Assembly: GCF_029873635.1 (NCBI RefSeq) | Contig: NC_080419.1 | Location: 61,871,040 to 61,935,039, forward strand | DNA length: 64,000 bases | Source: Malania oleifera | Taxonomy: Eukaryota; Streptophyta; Magnoliopsida; Santalales; Ximeniaceae | Reading direction: 5' to 3' | Part shown: in pieces, positions 46,000 to 57,149 of the stretch | How positions within the stretch are numbered: position 1 is the first letter of the stretch | Layout: each line of letters begins with the position of its first letter | The notes under the pieces: generated by a model | Told to the model about the DNA's origin: nothing | The model's input: the letters and a program-made list of their open reading frames with translations, nothing else | The model's database searches: none | Translations under genes and position numbers: made by a program

Positions 46000-47040
46000 T
46001 AACTATCCATAAGAAATTGGCAAATCTAAATCACGGGATGTATCTCCAAAACTAGAAGTTGAAATGGGGAAGGGAAAAATAGTGGTACATGAACAAAACT
46101 TGTGCCATAAATACCAGAAACAACAAAGAACATGGATGATCCTAGATAGATGGTGGAAAAAAAAGAAGGAAATTTTCCCCCATAAAACACTGGAGGGCAT
46201 CTTGTTAAGCAGAAAACTAGCATTGGTCCAAAAGGTTCTAGGAACATGCATGTGAAAGAGTAAGGATTGTGCTATGTCAAGTAAATGTCTATGTTTTCAA
46301 TCTTAACTATTCTATTAGGGGCATGATGCTTGATGAATCCTTTGGACAAGCAAAAAGGACTAAAACTCATTTTTACAAATTCAAGTGCATTATCAAGTTG
46401 AAAATTTTGAATTCCAATGCCACACTACATTTTTAATTCCCAGTGGAATTAAGTAAATACATTAATAAATTCAGATAGGTCTTTTAACAAATAGATCCAA
46501 GTCATACGAGAAAAATCATCCATGGACACAAAATATTGATGACCAATCAAATTTCATGACTCTACACAAACCCCAAATCTCTAAATTAATAAGATAAAAC
46601 AATGATTTACTATAAGACTTGACTTTAAACTGAAAAAATGTCTAAATATGCTTTTCCTATTTGACAAGAAGAACACTCAAAACAACAAATAGACTTGAAC
46701 ATAGCAAAAATTTGTTGCAGTTTTAAAAGGGATGGAAGACCCAAATGAGCATGCCATTATATAAAGAAAGGCTGTGGCTAGAAATTGAAGTCGTATGACA
46801 AGAACACAATCCAGCACCACCAAAATAGTAAAAGGCATCCTTCTCAAGCCCTCTACCAATCCCCTTCTTTGTCTCAAAATCCTAAATAACACAAAGAGAA
46901 GGAAAAAGATCACAAAACATTTATATGATTTAGTTAATTGACTAACAAGAAGTTGAAGGAAATTTAGGCATGTATAACACAAAGGAAAGAGGAATAGAAG
47001 GGGAAAAAAAGAATATTGCCAACCAAAAACAAGTGTAATT
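46000..47040 (-). pseudogene. Integrase region of the decayed intronic copia
   Basis: MHVPRTFWTNASFLLNKMPSS near 46251 is the block after the catalytic Glu of copia integrases. Further right, IWGLCRV-like and VKRPI-like pieces mark the integrase core (about 46480-46600) and a poorly kept GAG-pre-integrase region (about 46660-46800). No open frame spans it. Confidence 0.65.
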
Positions 47041-47094
47041 GAAAAGGTAACCTTCGAGTTTAAAGAGTGCGTTTCAAGGGCCGAAATAAATTAG

Positions 47095-47290
47095 GAGGAC
47101 TAGTCACGGGTTGTCGTTGTGTGACCTGGAGGTCATGGGTTCAAGGCGTGCAAACAGCCTCTTGCAAAAATGCAAGGTAAGCCTGGATACTATAGACCCA
47201 TTGTGGTCCGCCCTTCCCGATTTCTGCATACGCAGGAGCTTTGTGCACTGGGCTCCCTTTTTTTTATTTTTTTATTTTTTGTCATAAGGC
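47095..47290 (+). mobile_element. tRNA-derived SINE
   Basis: Contains a pol III B box, GGTTCAAGGCG, near 47150 and the downstream blocks ACAGCCTCTTGCAAAAATGC, ACCCATTGTGGTCCGCCC and GGAGCTTTGTGCACTGGGCT, ending in a T-rich tail (47260-47280). This arrangement is that of the widespread plant Au-like SINE family. It interrupts the copia gag remnant. The short frame at 47170-47355 is not a gene. Confidence 0.8.
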
Positions 47291-48400
47291 ACCAAAATCA
47301 ACAACCTAGGGTGAGGAAGATAAATAGGCAAAATGTCCGAGCCAGCCATACTTGAATGAACCACCATAGCACTAGATATAGAAGACCGAGTTTGGAGGTG
47401 TCAAACCATGTGACCAAGATTGTTATACTCCTCTTAGAACATGGTAGATGATATTTCCAATGCCCAAGTGGAGCGGCTTGATGCATTTGAAGTGTCAACA
47501 ATAAAATCACCCTCAAACACGAGACTTATTGGTTAGAGTTGGTGTATAATGGAGTTTGGAATAGCAATTAACAGCATAGTTGTCCTTGCCACAATGTGCA
47601 CAAATGTGACAATTGCCACGATGAACTCCTCATCCTGATACACTACCTCGGCCATGATTGCCATCCAAAAATTGTTCTCTTCTTGCAAAACTTCCCCTAC
47701 CATGGTTACAGGCATGTTAACCATGACTAAGCCATCACGGGAAGAAGTTTGAGAAGAAAACTAAGAGCCATCTTTGGTCATCCTTTGGACTTCTAGAATA
47801 TGCATCATTCATGGAGGGTATGGATTCACTCATTTCATGGGCAAGAATTTGATTGCATATGGGTTGAAAGCTTAAGACTCAACCCAGATAGAAACTTGGC
47901 AACCAAGAACTCTGCTCGTTGTCTCGTCACTCAACAACTAACTAGTTCATAGATGTTCCTCTCACATACCAAAGTTCTATAATACTCAATAACATACCTG
48001 CCTTCTTGGACATATTTGAAAATTTTCTCAAATCAGTCAAAGAATACGAGGTGGATTCTTATCTTGTGAGAAGCTTTCACAAATATCATCTCATACAACT
48101 TTACTGTTCTATGAAACATCACGTTCACAGCAATTTGTGGATCCATGCTATTTGACAACCGCACAATCAATATGTCTTACTTCTTCATCCAATTTTCATA
48201 ATCCTTTTGAGTTTGGAGATGGAGGAGAATGCAGCAAATACTTGGACTTACCTTTTGCATTAATACATGCACTACTTGATACCACAATACGTAGTTGGTG
48301 GATCCAGTGGCTGTGATCTGTATGTTACTATAGAAGCCATCAAAACCACCCCCAATGCACTGCAATCAGCACACACCAGTATATGGGATGAACAATACAA
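47291..48400 (-). pseudogene. gag of the decayed intronic copia
   Basis: Around 47560-47610 the minus strand reads CHICAHCGKDNYAVNC, a recognisable CCHC zinc knuckle. Further right, gag-like sequence continues in several frames to about 48400. Frame 47724-47533 is in a shifted frame over this region. Confidence 0.6.
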
Positions 48401-48996
48401 CATCGCATTAATCAGGCAGTACACACTAGAACAGAACAGCACTTGACAACTTCAAAGATGCACTTGCAGCATTAGAACTTCAAAGATTGGCAACAACTAG
48501 GATTAGAACTGAAGTTACAATATCCTGCAAGGAATTACTTGACCACAAAGAACAGGACAGACCACAACAAAACTCCTCAGGTACTCAAATAAACAACCTG
48601 CCAATAGCCACAGGCATTATGGCTGGCTGCTACTAGAAGCAACTGAAAGCAAGAAGAGAAAATGGAGTCATCGAAAGTCAATTGAAAACAGCCAGCAGAT
48701 AATACAAGATTGCAAGCAAGCAAGAAATGCAGCATCAAAATAGCGTCATCATGCACAATCAGCCTATGGAACAGCGAGGATGCACTATACAGGAAACAAT
48801 ATAATTGACTTCACATCAGCACAAGCAGACACAGCAGCCTACCAAGGATGCTGCACAGCCTAGCTGAGAGGAAAAGTGTCACTAAACAACTCTAAAACCA
48901 ACCAAAAAATCACATCTGAGAACAGATTAAGGAAATATAAGGGAAAAAAAAGTATCAAAATCAACTCAGTTGAAGTCAGATTTGAAGGAGATTAAT

Positions 48997-49008
48997 GCTC
49001 TGATACCA
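48997..49008 (-). other. Primer-binding site of the intronic copia
   Basis: TGGTATCAGAGC on the minus strand, directly after the LTR end ACAACA. Confidence 0.85.
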
Positions 49009-50938
49009 TGTTGTAAAGTCAGAGATGGATGAGAATAGAGAAGAAGAGAAGAGGAGAAGAAGAAAAGAATAAAAAAAAAAAAAAAAAAAAACAGGCAGCA
49101 ATTTCTCCAGCTCCAGGTCTTCCCTCTTATATACTAATAATAAAAAAATAAAAAAAAGACAAAAATTCCCCCACTCAAACCACATAATTACTAAAATAGC
49201 ATACTCTATTATAACAAAGATACTCGGTCATGAAACTCATCGCAATAAATTGGCTCATCTATGGAAAAGGAACAACAAAGACATGCAGATTTTTCACTTG
49301 GACTTGTCTAATTGGTAGATAGAAACAGTTTAAAGTTACAAATAAATAGCAGCTTCAAGAACAATAGAAATGAATTAATGTTAGGTTTTCACTTCCTTTT
49401 TCCTGGTGTGCACTATCAGATCTGAGACTTTTGAGTTTTGACTCATACCTAATAGCTGGCAGAGGCAAAGCTTCTTGGTTAGGGAAACAGATTCATTGAT
49501 GGTGGCTCATCCATTGTGATTGCCCGAAACAATGAACACAGGCATTGATGACATTTGCAATAAAGACATTATATTCAAGAAAATTCTAGAGTCATTGTTT
49601 ATGGCTTCTTTCAAGTATATCCAGCCAAAATTGGAGCCTAAACGCTAGGGGGATTTCAGTGAGGCTTCTCAATGGAAGAAAAACTTTGGCTGAAAGCCGA
49701 ACTTTAGGAATTATAGGGACAAAATTGTGATTCTCATAAACCGCTGTGTTTTTTTTTTTTTTTTTTTTCTCTATTCAAAATTTCTATATGTATTTTGGGT
49801 CCACATTTTTAGGATACTATTTCCACAATATTTTTTTAGTAATTTGATTAGAAAACTAGCACTTGAGTCATGCTAGGAAGCTAAAATACTACCAAGTGCT
49901 TTTATATCTTTTTCGTCAAAGAAAATATTTCGTATATAAAATCCCCTAAATTTAATTGTTTTTTTACAGTTGGATTTAAAATTATGAGTTGAAGTTCAGT
50001 TGTTTTCCCCAGGGGCACCATTTTCCTTCGACTGTACCTTCTCTTCTTCTGCCTCTCCCCTTTTCTCTCGTCTCTCTTCCATCTTTGCCCACTGTCTCTG
50101 TTCTCTCCCCTTTCCTTTCCTCTCTCATCCAACATCACTTCCAACCTCATCCAATGAATTCATTTTTTTTTTTTTTAAATCTTTGATGTTTTCTACACTT
50201 TTCTCTTATTCCTTTCTCTTGAAGGACCCCCTCCCTTCGTTTGCTTGGCTTCAACAATGATCTTTTCACAACAATAGAAAAATAAATAAATAAATAACAA
50301 GCCATAGACTTGTGCAAGCTAAACATGATCATAAAAATATATTTCAGAATAATTCAGCATCAGAAATATTTTAGAATATAGGATTTTAACAAGAGGAACA
50401 TTATAAGAAGAGGCCAGAAAAAAAAAATTGACCAATTTTTTTTAGGTATCACAAGAAAAAAAAAATAGAAAATAATTAATTTTAGCTCAGAGGAAGAAAT
50501 GCATGTCTGAAAAATGACATTAATATTAGAAAAAGATGTCCACAATTTTCAATACCGTAGCTTGAAAGTTATCCACATGTTTCATGCTATTGAAGAATAT
50601 TCTGTGAATTTTTCTGATTATTTACACCAATAGTCTCAGCTATTCAATGAAGGAGCAGGTGCATTTTACAAATTAGAACCTTAAAAAATTCAAATGCTTT
50701 TTCTCACTGCAAGAACATAACCATGCCAAATTTAATAAGAACTCACACAAAAGTTGTTAGCATAATATTCTATATATTCCTAGCGGGTTTGGGGTTGCAT
50801 GATCTGATCTGATTTTGGATGGATGCGACAGGGACACTAATCAGTCAGCTTTAAAGTGGAGGTAAGAAGAACACAAATGAAATTCAGAGCAGTCACAGTA
50901 TATCAATGCTGACCTAGATAAAAATATAAATGACTTAC

Positions 50939-51159
50939 AGGAATCCTGATGTCAAGTTTCTCAAATCCATCTCCTCCAGTAATTTTGATTCTCAATGTCC
51001 AAGACCACATCCCAGAAAAAGGATCCCTTGAACCATCTGCACCATATTTAGTGTACACATCAGGAGTTATCACTTCCACCACAGGATCTTGAGAACTTTG
51101 ACCTGTCTTCTCTGTATCATCTTCAGACCTTTGTTGTATATTGTCTATATATCTGCTTT
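50939..51159 (-). CDS. Host gene, internal coding exon
   Basis: A 221-nt exon. Acceptor TTCTTTGTCAG precedes 51159; donor GTAAGT follows 50939. It enters with two bases of a split codon and leaves in phase 0. The protein begins SRYIDNIQQRSEDDTEK, a polar, probably disordered stretch, and continues VVEVITPDVYTKYG, DPFSGMWSWTLRIKITGG and FEKLDIRIP. Joined to the two exons at 43.3-43.5 kb it gives an uninterrupted C-terminal part of about 124 residues. I do not recognise the family. Upstream exons were not found; the product could carry an organelle-targeting N-terminus, but nothing here shows it. Confidence 0.75.
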
Positions 51160-52508
51160 CTGACAAAGAACATATATTTGAGAAGATTAGGGAGGATATG
51201 GATACATTTGCACCACTGTTTAAAGAAAACTGAATCTACTCAGGAAACTGGAAAATGTGGCCACACCATATTATGGTCTCAATTCAAATGACATAGTTAT
51301 TATCCAGTGCCAAGAAAATGTGCTCGAAGTCTCTCTTCAGCATGGACTGGGGGAAAAAAAGCATAAGGCCAGTAAATAGTCAAACAAGGGAGCTGCACAA
51401 TGCAGTTGCTTTCCATAATAAACTTGAACCAGACAGACACCAACCATTAGAAATTTAGAAGTCTCATATGCAACTAAATCAGGTCCACAAGCAACTAGTC
51501 AACTTAAATCAAAATTACTGAACTTACAATTTTCAGAATTATATGATATTATGTAGATACCCCAAATTGGCTCACGTCATCGTGTTCATTTCAGTATGTT
51601 CATAAAATTTGATAATTTAAAATGGAATAATTGAAACCTGATCACCAAATTGAATGTATTTAAGCCCGAATTCATGAAAAAATCGTTGTTTGCAATTTAT
51701 TGAACCTTGCAGGGGTATTTTGGTCATAAAACACATTTAAAAGCCTAATTTTCATTTGGGGGCTACATAGAACTTAGACTCAAAGCTGCATAAAGAGGAC
51801 AAAAGAGGGAGCACAAGGCTCAAGGGCAAAATGACATTAGGGCATAGCACAGGCGGCCAGCACCACTGCTCTCCCCTTTTTTCCCTTTTCTTTGCAATTA
51901 TTTCTCCCAAGTATGGCCCATCAACGGACCCTTCATCAATTTGTGAGCAATTTTGGACCCTAGGATGGCCATCTTAGCATCCAAGACAGAACCCTAACCC
52001 AAGGGCTCCTGGTTAGCCTATAAATAAGAACCTAGGTTTTCACTGAAGCATCAAGTGCCAACTAATAAACCCTGCTAAAATTCTGTTACACAAGACCACA
52101 ACAAAAGTGTAAACTTTGTTTTTTTTTGTGTCCCCCCCCCACCCTTTATGTAGTCTTTTGAACTATTAGCGACTTTATTTTCCATTCAAGAAAGAAAAAA
52201 GTAGGAAACTGAGTGTTTCATCCAAGTGCAAATTCATGGCTAAAACACCTTTATTTGTTTCATTATTTGTATCAGATTAATTTTTTGATTTTTTTTCCTT
52301 TATAATTCTAAATTGTATGCCTAGGGTTTACACAACCTAAGTCTTCTACATGGGCTTGGCATCGAACCAAGGTCCAAAACTGTATTTATTCCTCTTGTTG
52401 TTTATGTCATATATTTTCATTCTGCTGGATCACTCAGTTTGAGCCTTCCTCATAGTCATAGGCATCAAGTCATGGTACATAGATGATGCAAAGATTATAT
52501 ATATTTTT
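51160..52508. other. Intron or repeat DNA, no gene seen
   Basis: Probably the next intron of the host gene. 51700-52100 looks like an LTR or other promoter-bearing repeat: GGGGTATTTTGGTCAT, then TATAAATAAG at 52019-52028. Family not recognised, no matching partner copy in the window. Confidence 0.4.
52019..52028 (+). promoter_or_regulatory. Possible TATA box
   Basis: TATAAATAAG in a setting similar to the TATA box at 62745-62753 (a diluted pyrimidine-rich lead and a following ACTGAAGC..). No gene follows it on the plus strand. Confidence 0.3.
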
Positions 52509-52831
52509 TATTAGATTACCACTTTACCTAAAAGTATAAGCTGTTAGGTCATGGGGCCAACAATGTATTAGGCTTTTAACACTCCCCCCCCCCCCCCTTC
52601 CTTCCAAAACATGTGCAGCCCAGCTGCACATAGAGAGATAAGAAAACGATAAATAACATCCATTACAAGGAATATGATATTTTTTTAAAACACCACAGAA
52701 TGAACACGGGCAATGAGACTAGAACCCAGGACCTCTTGGTAACCTGCTCTAATACTATGTTAGATTGCCACTTCACCTAAAAGCTTAAGTTGTTAGGTTG
52801 TGGGACCAATAATGGATATCAAGTTTTAACA
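52509..52831 (-). mobile_element. TRIM-like miniature LTR element
   Basis: Two direct repeats of 73-74 bp (52509-52581 and 52758-52831; TRTTAGATTRCCACTTYACC ... TTTTAACA) flank about 176 bases. Next to the right repeat is GCTCTAATACTA (52746-52757), the complement of a tRNA-Met primer-binding site with two changes. Next to the left repeat is a C run (G run on the minus strand) ending in CTTCC, a polypurine tract. No coding capacity. Size and parts fit a terminal-repeat retrotransposon in miniature. No clear TSD. Confidence 0.65.
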
Positions 52832-54559
52832 ATTATTGTTGCTTGTTTCATGCTTGATTAAATATGTGATCCCTATATGGTATAAAGACTAAATTTTTAT
52901 TATTGCTCGCTCCATGTTTGATGGAATGTTAGTATAATGCGTAATAACTGTGCTTTATAATACATGATTTTGTGTTTGGTAACTATATGTTTTGTTTATA
53001 TCTGGATTATTGTTTGATTATTCATTATTTTAGATTGGTTGTAGAATTCATATGTCATCAAATAATTGTATGTATGTAGATATATTATATTCAATGTTAG
53101 ATTACTGTTATGTGTTTATTTAGTTCCACTGCGTAGCTGAATGCTTAATTTATGACCTGAGCTTGGATTTTTTATTTGTTTTATTAAGAGTTGAGGAATA
53201 CTAATTTTCCAAAAAAGAATATCGGAAGGACTAATTGAGGTGCTCAATGGCCCTTCCCCATCCTATAATTCTACAATCCTACTTTACAAAACGATCTTGA
53301 TTGCATATGTGATCACAAATTGGATCACAAAATGGTAGGATCAGAGTAGAATTATAGTAGGAGCAGTAGAATCAGTCAGTACAATCATAGTAGGATCTTG
53401 GACAAATTATACTAAATTACTAGTGCTACAGGCTAGCAGTTCTTCCTGTGCAGCTACAATGAGGGGACAAGCTAAAAAATAATCTGTTTTTTTTAATATT
53501 GACAAATTTATGAACTTTTCTTTCTTTTTCTAGGTTGATGTTTATTAGCTCGTTCAAACTTCAAGTTCAAACATCAATATGTTGGTTGAGGATCTAAGCA
53601 GATTTTCAGTCCACTAATGCATTTGATGAGAATAATGATGATGGTAATAAAGATTTTGATAATGGAAAGGTCTTACTGATGCTAAAGAATTAAATAGTGC
53701 TTTGGATGTTGATACTATGTTAAAGAGCTAGCTAGATAGCTTGGCTTTTGTTATTTATTTTTCTATTTTTATTTATATATTCTAGATGTTCATGTTGTGT
53801 GGTTGTTTGTTGACTGATTTGTGTTAAAATTATGTTTTCCCCCTTTTCTAATGAGCATGTATTCCTTTTTCTTTTCATTATAAGCCGAGTTTGATTGACC
53901 TAGAGTTGCAATAATCCAAACACTCGTCTCTTATGTAAGGGTTATACAAGTTATACCATACTAGCTACTTATTATTTTCCTAGTCTTGAACACTAACCAG
54001 ACAATTTTTTAGGTTTGTAATATTTAAATATATGAAAATAACATAAAATGATTTTTATGTTATTTTATATTTTATATTGAGGAATAAAAGTACATTGGGA
54101 TTCCTACCATTTTGAAAGTGAATCAGAGTCCTTGTGCATGATAGTTATGTTGGTTCCTACAATTTAAAAAGGTAGGCCGGAGGTAATGGTCCATTCTAGA
54201 CTTCCATTCGCTTGATTTATATTGTTTAAAGATAGTCGTTTATCTTGATCTCAAATGCTTAGAAAGGATTCAAAATAACTTTTTGCCCAAAAGGTTACAT
54301 TTCCAAAACCAAAAGGAATTTATTAAAAAAAATCCGAGGGATTTAAATAAACAATGAAATTAAAAGTTATTTTTATTTTAGTGGACTGAGGGTTGAGGAT
54401 ATTGAGAACAAAATGGTAATTATCAAACCTCACTATATTACCATTTGCATTGTCGTGTGCCTTGCATATGAGTATGACTCAAGTGATAGCTAGCTAGTTG
54501 CCTCGATATACTAGCTCGACTGGCCAATCCTTCTTGATCACTCCACATAAATTGTGACC
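52832..54559. other. No gene seen
   Basis: AT-rich DNA without a recognisable domain. Around 53260-53410 there are repeated TAGGATC / TAGAATTATAG blocks that may come from a DNA transposon, but no terminal inverted repeats could be confirmed. Confidence 0.35.
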
Positions 54560-55140
54560 AGAGTTGAAAACTTGACTCTGAAGATCCAAGCAAAATGATC
54601 GCGATGTTACTACCTATTACAATGAATTGGTAATGTTATGGCAGGATTTTGATCAGTGTAATGATGATGTTTGGGAGAATTCGAACGACCACACTTGCCA
54701 CAAGAAGAGAGAGGAAAACAACAGGGTTTACATGTTTTCAGCCGGCCTTAATCGGAGTTTGGACGAAGTCTGAGGCTGCATTCTCGGTAGGAAGCCATTG
54801 CCCTCTATTTAGGAAGTTTTTTCTTAATTTAGACGTGAGGAGTCAAGGAGAAAAATCATGCTGCGCAACACCGAACCCGGTTTCAACCTGGAACCTGAGA
54901 GCTCTGCTCGTGTCAAGAGGTGCTGATATTAACGACGGGTGTAAGAAACCATGGTGCGAGCATTGCAAAAAATTATGGCATAAGAAGGAGACGTGTTGGA
55001 AGCTTCATGGTAAACAAGCAAATTGGAAGCCAAAATCCAAACATGACAGTCACACGCCTACCAAACCACTGCGGAAGAGACTCAGGAGCCTTCTACCAAC
55101 TCCGATGCAGTCCCTTTTACCAAGGAGAAATTAGAGCACC
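54560..55140 (+). pseudogene. gag of the plus-strand copia
   Basis: Begins inside gag: YYNELVMLWQDFDQC near 54611-54655 is a common copia gag block. The knuckle CEHCKKLWHKKETCWKLHGK is at about 54955-55015 in the frame 54649-55134. At least one frameshift lies between them. Confidence 0.8.
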
Positions 55141-55259
55141 TGTACAAATTGTTTCAATCTCCAAAACTGTCCTTAACTCCGTCTTGTTCTTTGGTTCCGT
55201 CCTGTTCTTTGGTATAGAAGGGTAACTCTCTTGCTACTACGTTTTTAGGTGTTATTCCT

Positions 55260-56707
55260 AACTATGCTCATTCTTGGATAATTGATTTTGACACAACTAA
55301 TCATATGACTGGTTGCTCCAAATTGTTCTCATCCTATAGTCCATGTGCAGGCAATAAAAAGGCCAATATTGCAGATAATTCACTCTCAATAATTGCTGGG
55401 ATAGGAACTATCAAACTCATTTTGTTGTTAACTCTCCATGATGTGCTCCACGTTCCCAATTTGTTGTCCATCAGTAAAATTACCTCTGATCATCAATGTC
55501 AAGCTATTTTCTACTCTTCATATTGTGAGTTCTAGGAATTGACCATGGGGAGGATGATTGGCAGTGCTAAGGAAAAGGATGGACTATTATTTTGACGATG
55601 GACCTAACTCGAGTAGACAATGTCAAGTACTTGCTTAAATTTTGTTTCTATTTTCAAGGATAATGATATCATGTTATGTCATTATAGGTTATGCAATCCT
55701 AGTTTTCAATATCTAAAATACTTGTTTCCCAATTTATTTCGGAATAAAAGTTCATCTTCTTTTCAATGTGAAGTTTGTCAATTTGCTAAACATCATCGTG
55801 CATCCTTTTCCACCCAACCCTACAAATCAACAACACCATTTACAGTGATTCATAGTGATATCTGGGGCCTATGTAGAACATCTATGTATTCTAGCAAAAA
55901 ATGGTTTGTGACTTTTATTGATGATCACACGAGATTAAGTTGGGTTTATCTGATGAAGGAAAAATCTGAAGTGGAAAAAATTTTCAAAAATTTGTACACC
56001 ATGGTACAAACACAATTTCAAAAAAAAATATTCAAATATTGTGGAGTGATAATGGTTGAGAATATTTCATAAACATTTTGGGCCATTTTTTTCTTGAAAA
56101 AGGAATTGTTCATCAAAGCTCTTGTGTCGACACTCAGCAACAAAATGGTTTGGCTGAAAGAAAAAACAAACATTTATTGGAAGTAGCTTGGGCATTGCTT
56201 TTTACCAATAAGGTACCTAAATATCTTTGGGGTGAAGTCGTTCTTACTGCTTCATATCTCATAAATAGAACGCCAAATAAGGTTTTAAGCTTTGAAACAC
56301 CTTTTGATGTTTTTCATAAGTTTTATCCAAAAAATCGGCTGTCTTCTTCTTTACCACTAAAGATATTTGGTTGTACCACTTTTGTCATATTCATAGTCAT
56401 AATTGAGGAAAACTTGAACCCCAAGCCACAAAATGTGTGTTTGTTGGTTATGCTCCCACTCAAAAGGGGTATAAATGTTTTGAACCCATTTCCAAAAAAA
56501 TGTTTGTTACCATGGATGTTACATTCTTTGAATTACATCCCTATTTTATGCCTCATCTTCAAGGGGGAAATAAAAAAAAAAGATTCGGTTGTGTTTCATG
56601 ATTTTTTCCACACTGAAGACTCGCAAAATGATCCTTCTCCAACTTTGATTATTCAACCTAAAAACCCAAGCTTTATTATACTAGGAGAAAGTGAGTTAAG
56701 TTTTTAA
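55260..56707 (+). pseudogene. Protease and integrase of the plus-strand copia
   Basis: WIIDFDTTNHMTG at about 55275-55313 is the protease site; the usual DSGAT/S is altered to DFDTT. CEVCQFAKHHRASF near 55770 is the GAG-pre-integrase block. HSDIWGLCRT (first Asp), then TFIDDHTRLSWVYL follow. After a stop near 56070 the frame 56078-56707 has DTQQQNGLAERKNKHLLEVA with the catalytic Glu and YLWGEVVLTASYLINRTP. Confidence 0.85.
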
Positions 56708-57149
56708 GATACTGAAAAGGCAGGTCTTCCTACAGTCCCATCTCATGATGTTCATGATCCTATAATGACTAACAAAGGAGAAACAAAAAAAAAAACACCA
56801 CAGCGTTGGTACCATTTGACATTGTCTACTCAGGACAGAGGACAACTCGAAAGAAAAGGTCTTCCAATCCTTCACACTCTCCAGAATCCATAAACCCTCC
56901 AACTAGTGTCCTCACCGAGCCTTTACCTCATGTTTAGTCGATTTCATCTTTGAGTTCTGAGTCCTCTAGTTCTGAACCCGAGTCTGGTTCCAATCCCGAG
57001 TTCGGTGACTCTGAACTTCCCATTGCTGTCCACAAGAGTGTGAGGTCTTGCACCCAACATCCACTATCCAATTATGTGTCATATGAAAATCTCTCACTTG
57101 TTTTTTGTGCTTTTACCTCACAATTGTCTTGTATGGAGATTCCTAGTAC

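Larger units (their letters stand above)
44860..46000 (-). pseudogene. RT of the decayed intronic copia
   Basis: Readable blocks on the minus strand: LDVEMDALTTQGALDLW (start of RT), YGIDYF-like and DVKNA-like blocks near 45540-45690, IKDLGTLHYFLGIEMVW near 45245-45300, and VVSQFM-like sequence near 44890. The frame changes repeatedly. A LINE 3' fragment (45113-45234) interrupts it. Confidence 0.7.
44810..49277 (-). mobile_element. Decayed Ty1/copia element in the host intron
   Basis: The minus strand shows eroded copia blocks in order from right to left: gag, GAG-pre-integrase, integrase, RT. A perfect tRNA-Met primer-binding site, TGGTATCAGAGC, ends at 49008 (minus strand), next to an LTR starting TGTTGTAAAG on the plus strand at 49009. 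The other LTR border is tentatively 49277 (..GGAACAACA). The 3' end of the element (RNase H end and 3' LTR) was not found, so the left limit near 44810 is approximate. Every frame is broken. Confidence 0.75.
43505..50938 (-). other. Intron of about 7.4 kb filled with transposable elements
   Basis: Starts with GTAAGT on the minus strand (50938 down) and ends in TTTTTCACAG (43505). It contains a decayed copia element in the same orientation as the gene (44810-49277), which itself carries a LINE fragment and a SINE in the opposite orientation, and a duplicated segment (43735-43850 and 44185-44290). The stretch 49278-50938 shows no gene, only poly-pyrimidine runs such as 49749-49769. Confidence 0.65.

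Noticed and set aside
12769..49008. tRNA-like matches at several places
   Set aside because: They are 12-18 base primer-binding sites complementary to tRNA 3' ends, not tRNA genes.
49902..50260. Overlapping frames on both strands rich in Ser/Pro/Phe or Arg/Glu
   Set aside because: Low-complexity pyrimidine-rich intronic DNA, no domain, no splice context.
53260..53410. Possible hAT-type DNA transposon remnant
   Set aside because: Repeated TAGGATC-like blocks only; no terminal inverted repeats, TSD or transposase frame could be established.
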